This document shows, in pieces, positions 32,787-35,662 of a stretch of DNA of 35,662 nucleotides. The notes below the pieces were generated by a model. The model had not been told where the DNA came from. It made no database searches and saw only the letters and a program-made list of their open reading frames with translations. Each line of letters begins with the position of its first letter. The first letter of the stretch is position 1. The translations under genes and the position numbers were made by a program. Location: assembly GCF_001280595.1 (NCBI RefSeq), contig NZ_LITU01000053.1, positions 108,882-144,543 of the forward strand, written 5' to 3'. The DNA is from Paenibacillus xylanivorans. GTDB lineage: Bacteria > Bacillota > Bacilli > Paenibacillales > Paenibacillaceae.

Positions 32787-35662
32787 GTGCACAAAAGATA
32801 CATAAGCGGCTGTATCGTATTACTACTGTTGTTCTGTGATCTGGGTCTGATGGTTCGGCCAGCGGCAGCGGCGAAAGTAAACGTTGCACTGGGCAAGACG
32901 GTAACAGTCAGCGCTGAAGATCTGCAGTGGGGAGGCAATAAGGAACATGCAGTTGATGGTAAAGGGGATACGTATTGGAGTGCAGACAGTGCGACATCAG
33001 TAAATAAGCCGCATCAACTGACCGTAGACCTTGGAGCTCTATATCAGCTTTCGGGGGCTGAGTTGACGTGGAAAGACAAGGATAAAGTCGTAAAGTTTCT
33101 CGTCGAAGTTTCTGCTGATGGCACGAACTGGACACCGGTAGCGGATCAAACGTTCAATGAAGCGACCCAGAGTACAGCCGATCTGGATTTTCAGACTGAC
33201 TCGGTTCAGTACGTAAAAGTCATGATTCCTTATTATGCGGGGGATGGCTGGTGGCCAGGCATATCCGAGCTGCAAATCTGGGGCGAGGAAGAAGGGCGTG
33301 ACCCGGCAGATATCACAAGTTATGATGCAGTCAACGTGTCTACCGTAAGCCGGAGTGCGCCTGTTCTGCCAGCAGAAGTTAAGGCACATTACCAGAACGG
33401 TAAATCGGGCCTTGTCCCGGTCGAATGGGAGGAAGTTGCTCCTTCACAATATGCATCAGCAGGCAGATTTACCGTTACAGGTGATGTATATGGAGCTCCC
33501 ATTCCACCTGTAGCTACCGTTACGGTAGAAGGATATCGCAGTGATTTTGTCAGAGGAGTGGATATTTCCACGTTAACCGCCATTGAGGATAATGGAGGTT
33601 ATTATCTGGACAGTAATGGCGCAAAACGCGATCTGCTCGATATTCTGAAAGACCGTGGCGTGAATTATGTGCGGCTTCGTCTGTGGAATGATCCACAGAA
33701 ATCCAATGGATACAACGACAAGGAAGATGTGATTCGTCTAGCCCAACGGGTAAAAGCGAAGGGCATGAAGATCCTGCTCGACTTCCATTATTCCGATGAA
33801 TGGGCGCATCCTGGTCAACAGCTTCGTCCGAAGGCTTGGGAAAACCTCTCATTCGATGAATTGAAGACGGCGGTATATGATTACACGCGTGAAGTGGTAG
33901 GCGAGATGAAGGATGCGGGCGCGATGCCCGACATGGTACAGATCGGTAACGAAATCAACAGTGGCGTGTTAAATGGGCTGAAGAATAACGTCAACTTTGA
34001 TGAAAACGTTGCCTTACTTCAGCGTGGAGTGGACGGCGTGCGCGCAGTTACTAGCGGAGATCAGGTTCAAATTATGATCCATCTGGCAGAAGGGGGCAGA
34101 GCCGATACATTTGACTGGTATTTCGGCGAATTGGAGAAACGGGGGCTGGAATACGATATTATCGGACTGTCATACTATCCATTCTGGCACGGGACATTCG
34201 CAGATGTGCGCAAAACGATGAATGAGATTTCCGTGAAATATGGAAAAGAAGTCATTATTGCGGAAACGTCATATCCATTCTCGTATAAAAACGGGGATGC
34301 TCACGGCAATATTATCGGTAACCCGGAAACGCTAAATGTCGGTGGGGCGACCTTTCCGGCAACCGTACAGGGACAATATGATGCGATTGCAGGCATTATG
34401 GATATGATTTCACAAGTGCCCGATCAGAAGGGAGCCGGTTTCTTCTATTGGGAGCCTGCATGGATTGCAGCCAATGTAGGCTGGATTGCTTCCGAGGGAG
34501 ACGCATGGGAGAATCACGCCATGTTCGATTATGACGAATACCCGGCGAATGGCGGTTACTCGTATGAAGGTCGTGCTCTGCCATCGCTGGATGTGTACAA
34601 ACGTGGACTCGACATTCTGCCCGCAGATCGGAAAGAGTTGTCCGCAGCCATTACACGTGCACAGGCGCTTGAATCCAGCGATTTCACACCTGAAAGCTGG
34701 CCTACATTAGTTCCTGCCATTGCAGCAGCAGAGAACATTTACAAGCTCGCTTATACATCTGGTGGTGTGACACAACAGGATACGGATGCTGCGACGACCA
34801 CTCTTCATGCGGTTATGCAGCAGCTCGACGTTATACCTGCGAATCGGAACGCTCTCGAGGCGATCATTGCCGAAGCCAAAACATACAAGCAAGCGGACTG
34901 GTCTGCTGCAACATGGGCTGTATTGACCAAGGCTCTTGTCCAAGCAGAACAGGTGATGGTAGATTCAAGAGCAACCCAGACCGAGGTGAATACATCAGCA
35001 AAACAAGTGGAAGCAGCAATCCATGGTTTATCCAATGTGGACAAAACCGAGTTGACACAATTCATCGGTGAAACACAGCAACTGACCGAATCGTCATATA
35101 CACAGCGAAGCTGGGCAAACCTGAAAGCGGCATTGCTATCGGCAATCACTGTGAGAGACAAGCAGGATGCCAATCAAGCCGAGGTGCAGGAGGCTCTGAC
35201 TACACTTCAAAAAGCGAATAACAACCTTGTTTTGCTGGAAGCATTAACAACAGGCAAAACAGCTACTGCATCAAGCAGTGCAGGTACAGGTGGTGGTGAA
35301 ACCAACTCGCCTGGGGGTGCAATCGACAGCAATCCCAATACTTCATGGGGCACAGATCAAAGTGTGGGTAGCTGGTGGCAAGTAGATCTGGGAACGACAG
35401 CTGTAATTCGCAAGCTGGAAATGTCCATGTGGAGTGGGGGGATTAAATATAAGATCGAAGTATCCAACGATAACGAAAACTTTGTCAAAGTCGTAGATAC
35501 AACAAGTGATGTGGTTGTATCCACCAGTCCAAGACATATCCTGCCCGCAGGCACGGAGGCGCGTTATATTCGCCTTACAGTAACGGCAGGTTCCGAATGG
35601 GTAGGCTTTATGGATTTTGAAGCGTACGGGGTGTTCCCGGCGGACAAATCTGCTCTGGAGAC
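32787..35662 (+). CDS. Secreted modular GH53 endo-beta-1,4-galactanase (runs off the window)
   Basis: It cleaves beta-1,4-galactan side chains of pectin outside the cell. The frame starts at GTG 32787 (MHKRYIS, preceded by AGGGGGAGA) and is open to the window end, 958 codons. In order: signal peptide (1-30, cleavage after PAAA), an F5/8-type C sugar-binding domain (about 30-170), a short Ig-like domain (about 175-250), the GH53 catalytic barrel (about 252-610) opening with FVRGVDISTL, a helical FIVAR-type region of repeated 'AL.QA......T......L..A' units (about 612-810), and a second F5/8-type C domain (from about 825). The acid/base is Glu389 in IGNEIN and the nucleophile Glu493 in IIAETSYPF. 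The C-terminal end, perhaps with surface-anchoring modules, is not seen. Confidence 0.95.
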   Translation, partial: MHKRYISGCIVLLLLFCDLGLMVRPAAAAKVNVALGKTVTVSAEDLQWGGNKEHAVDGKGDTYWSADSATSVNKPHQLTVDLGALYQLSGAELTWKDKDKVVKFLVEVSADGTNWTPVADQTFNEATQSTADLDFQTDSVQYVKVMIPYYAGDGWWPGISELQIWGEEEGRDPADITSYDAVNVSTVSRSAPVLPAEVKAHYQNGKSGLVPVEWEEVAPSQYASAGRFTVTGDVYGAPIPPVATVTVEGYRSDFVRGVDISTLTAIEDNGGYYLDSNGAKRDLLDILKDRGVNYVRLRLWNDPQKSNGYNDKEDVIRLAQRVKAKGMKILLDFHYSDEWAHPGQQLRPKAWENLSFDELKTAVYDYTREVVGEMKDAGAMPDMVQIGNEINSGVLNGLKNNVNFDENVALLQRGVDGVRAVTSGDQVQIMIHLAEGGRADTFDWYFGELEKRGLEYDIIGLSYYPFWHGTFADVRKTMNEISVKYGKEVIIAETSYPFSYKNGDAHGNIIGNPETLNVGGATFPATVQGQYDAIAGIMDMISQVPDQKGAGFFYWEPAWIAANVGWIASEGDAWENHAMFDYDEYPANGGYSYEGRALPSLDVYKRGLDILPADRKELSAAITRAQALESSDFTPESWPTLVPAIAAAENIYKLAYTSGGVTQQDTDAATTTLHAVMQQLDVIPANRNALEAIIAEAKTYKQADWSAATWAVLTKALVQAEQVMVDSRATQTEVNTSAKQVEAAIHGLSNVDKTELTQFIGETQQLTESSYTQRSWANLKAALLSAITVRDKQDANQAEVQEALTTLQKANNNLVLLEALTTGKTATASSSAGTGGGETNSPGGAIDSNPNTSWGTDQSVGSWWQVDLGTTAVIRKLEMSMWSGGIKYKIEVSNDNENFVKVVDTTSDVVVSTSPRHILPAGTEARYIRLTVTAGSEWVGFMDFEAYGVFPADKSALE

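Overview
The window looks like chromosomal DNA of a low-to-moderate G+C, spore-former-type Firmicute, most likely a Paenibacillus or close relative. Shine-Dalgarno sites are strong (AAGGAG, GGAGG), TTG and GTG starts occur, and Fur and cre-like sites are of the Bacillus type. The gene set also fits: a double-headed dynamin of the DynA/YpbR type close to nth, a BmrC/BmrD-like heterodimeric ABC exporter, topoisomerase IV parE-parC, and a large modular GH53 galactanase. The genus is inferred from gene content only. There are no tRNA or rRNA genes, insertion sequences, phage genes or CRISPR arrays.

Layout. 1-922: the 3' end of endonuclease III, a 90-residue protein of unknown function, a terminator and the dynamin promoter. 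923-4594: a 1223-residue tandem dynamin-like GTPase whose central linker is extremely G+C rich and full of inverted repeats. 4595-8535: a palindromic terminator, a structured leader and the exporter pair. 8672-10307: purT overlapping a GNAT acetyltransferase. 10646-11446: a secreted CAP-domain protein. 11692-14506: a tight operon of a membrane-anchored SGNH hydrolase, an ABC ATPase and an ABC-2 permease. 14583-19019: parE and parC. 19266-21901: an isolated MarR regulator, then a MarR plus 14-helix MFS efflux operon with a visible promoter and operator. 22015-24075, minus strand: an SAM methyltransferase, a pseudouridine synthase and an alkyltransferase-like DNA repair protein.

24348-27950 is the most distinctive part. 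A near-perfect Fur box lies inside the promoter of a flavodoxin operon, which continues with an unknown protein that resembles a catalytically degenerate PD-(D/E)XK nuclease fold and a nitroreductase-like flavoprotein. It converges, 22 bp apart, on an HpaB-type FADH2-dependent hydroxylase that has its own Fur-like box upstream. Together these look like an iron-starvation flavoprotein module. A DUF1540 small Cys-rich protein and a standalone AAA+ ATPase follow.

29497-32542: a sensor kinase and OmpR-type regulator (minus strand) are divergent from a membrane-anchored YceI-domain protein; tandem direct repeats between them may be the regulator's site. 32787 to the window end: the start of a secreted multi-domain GH53 endo-beta-1,4-galactanase, cut by the window edge, behind a cre-like site.
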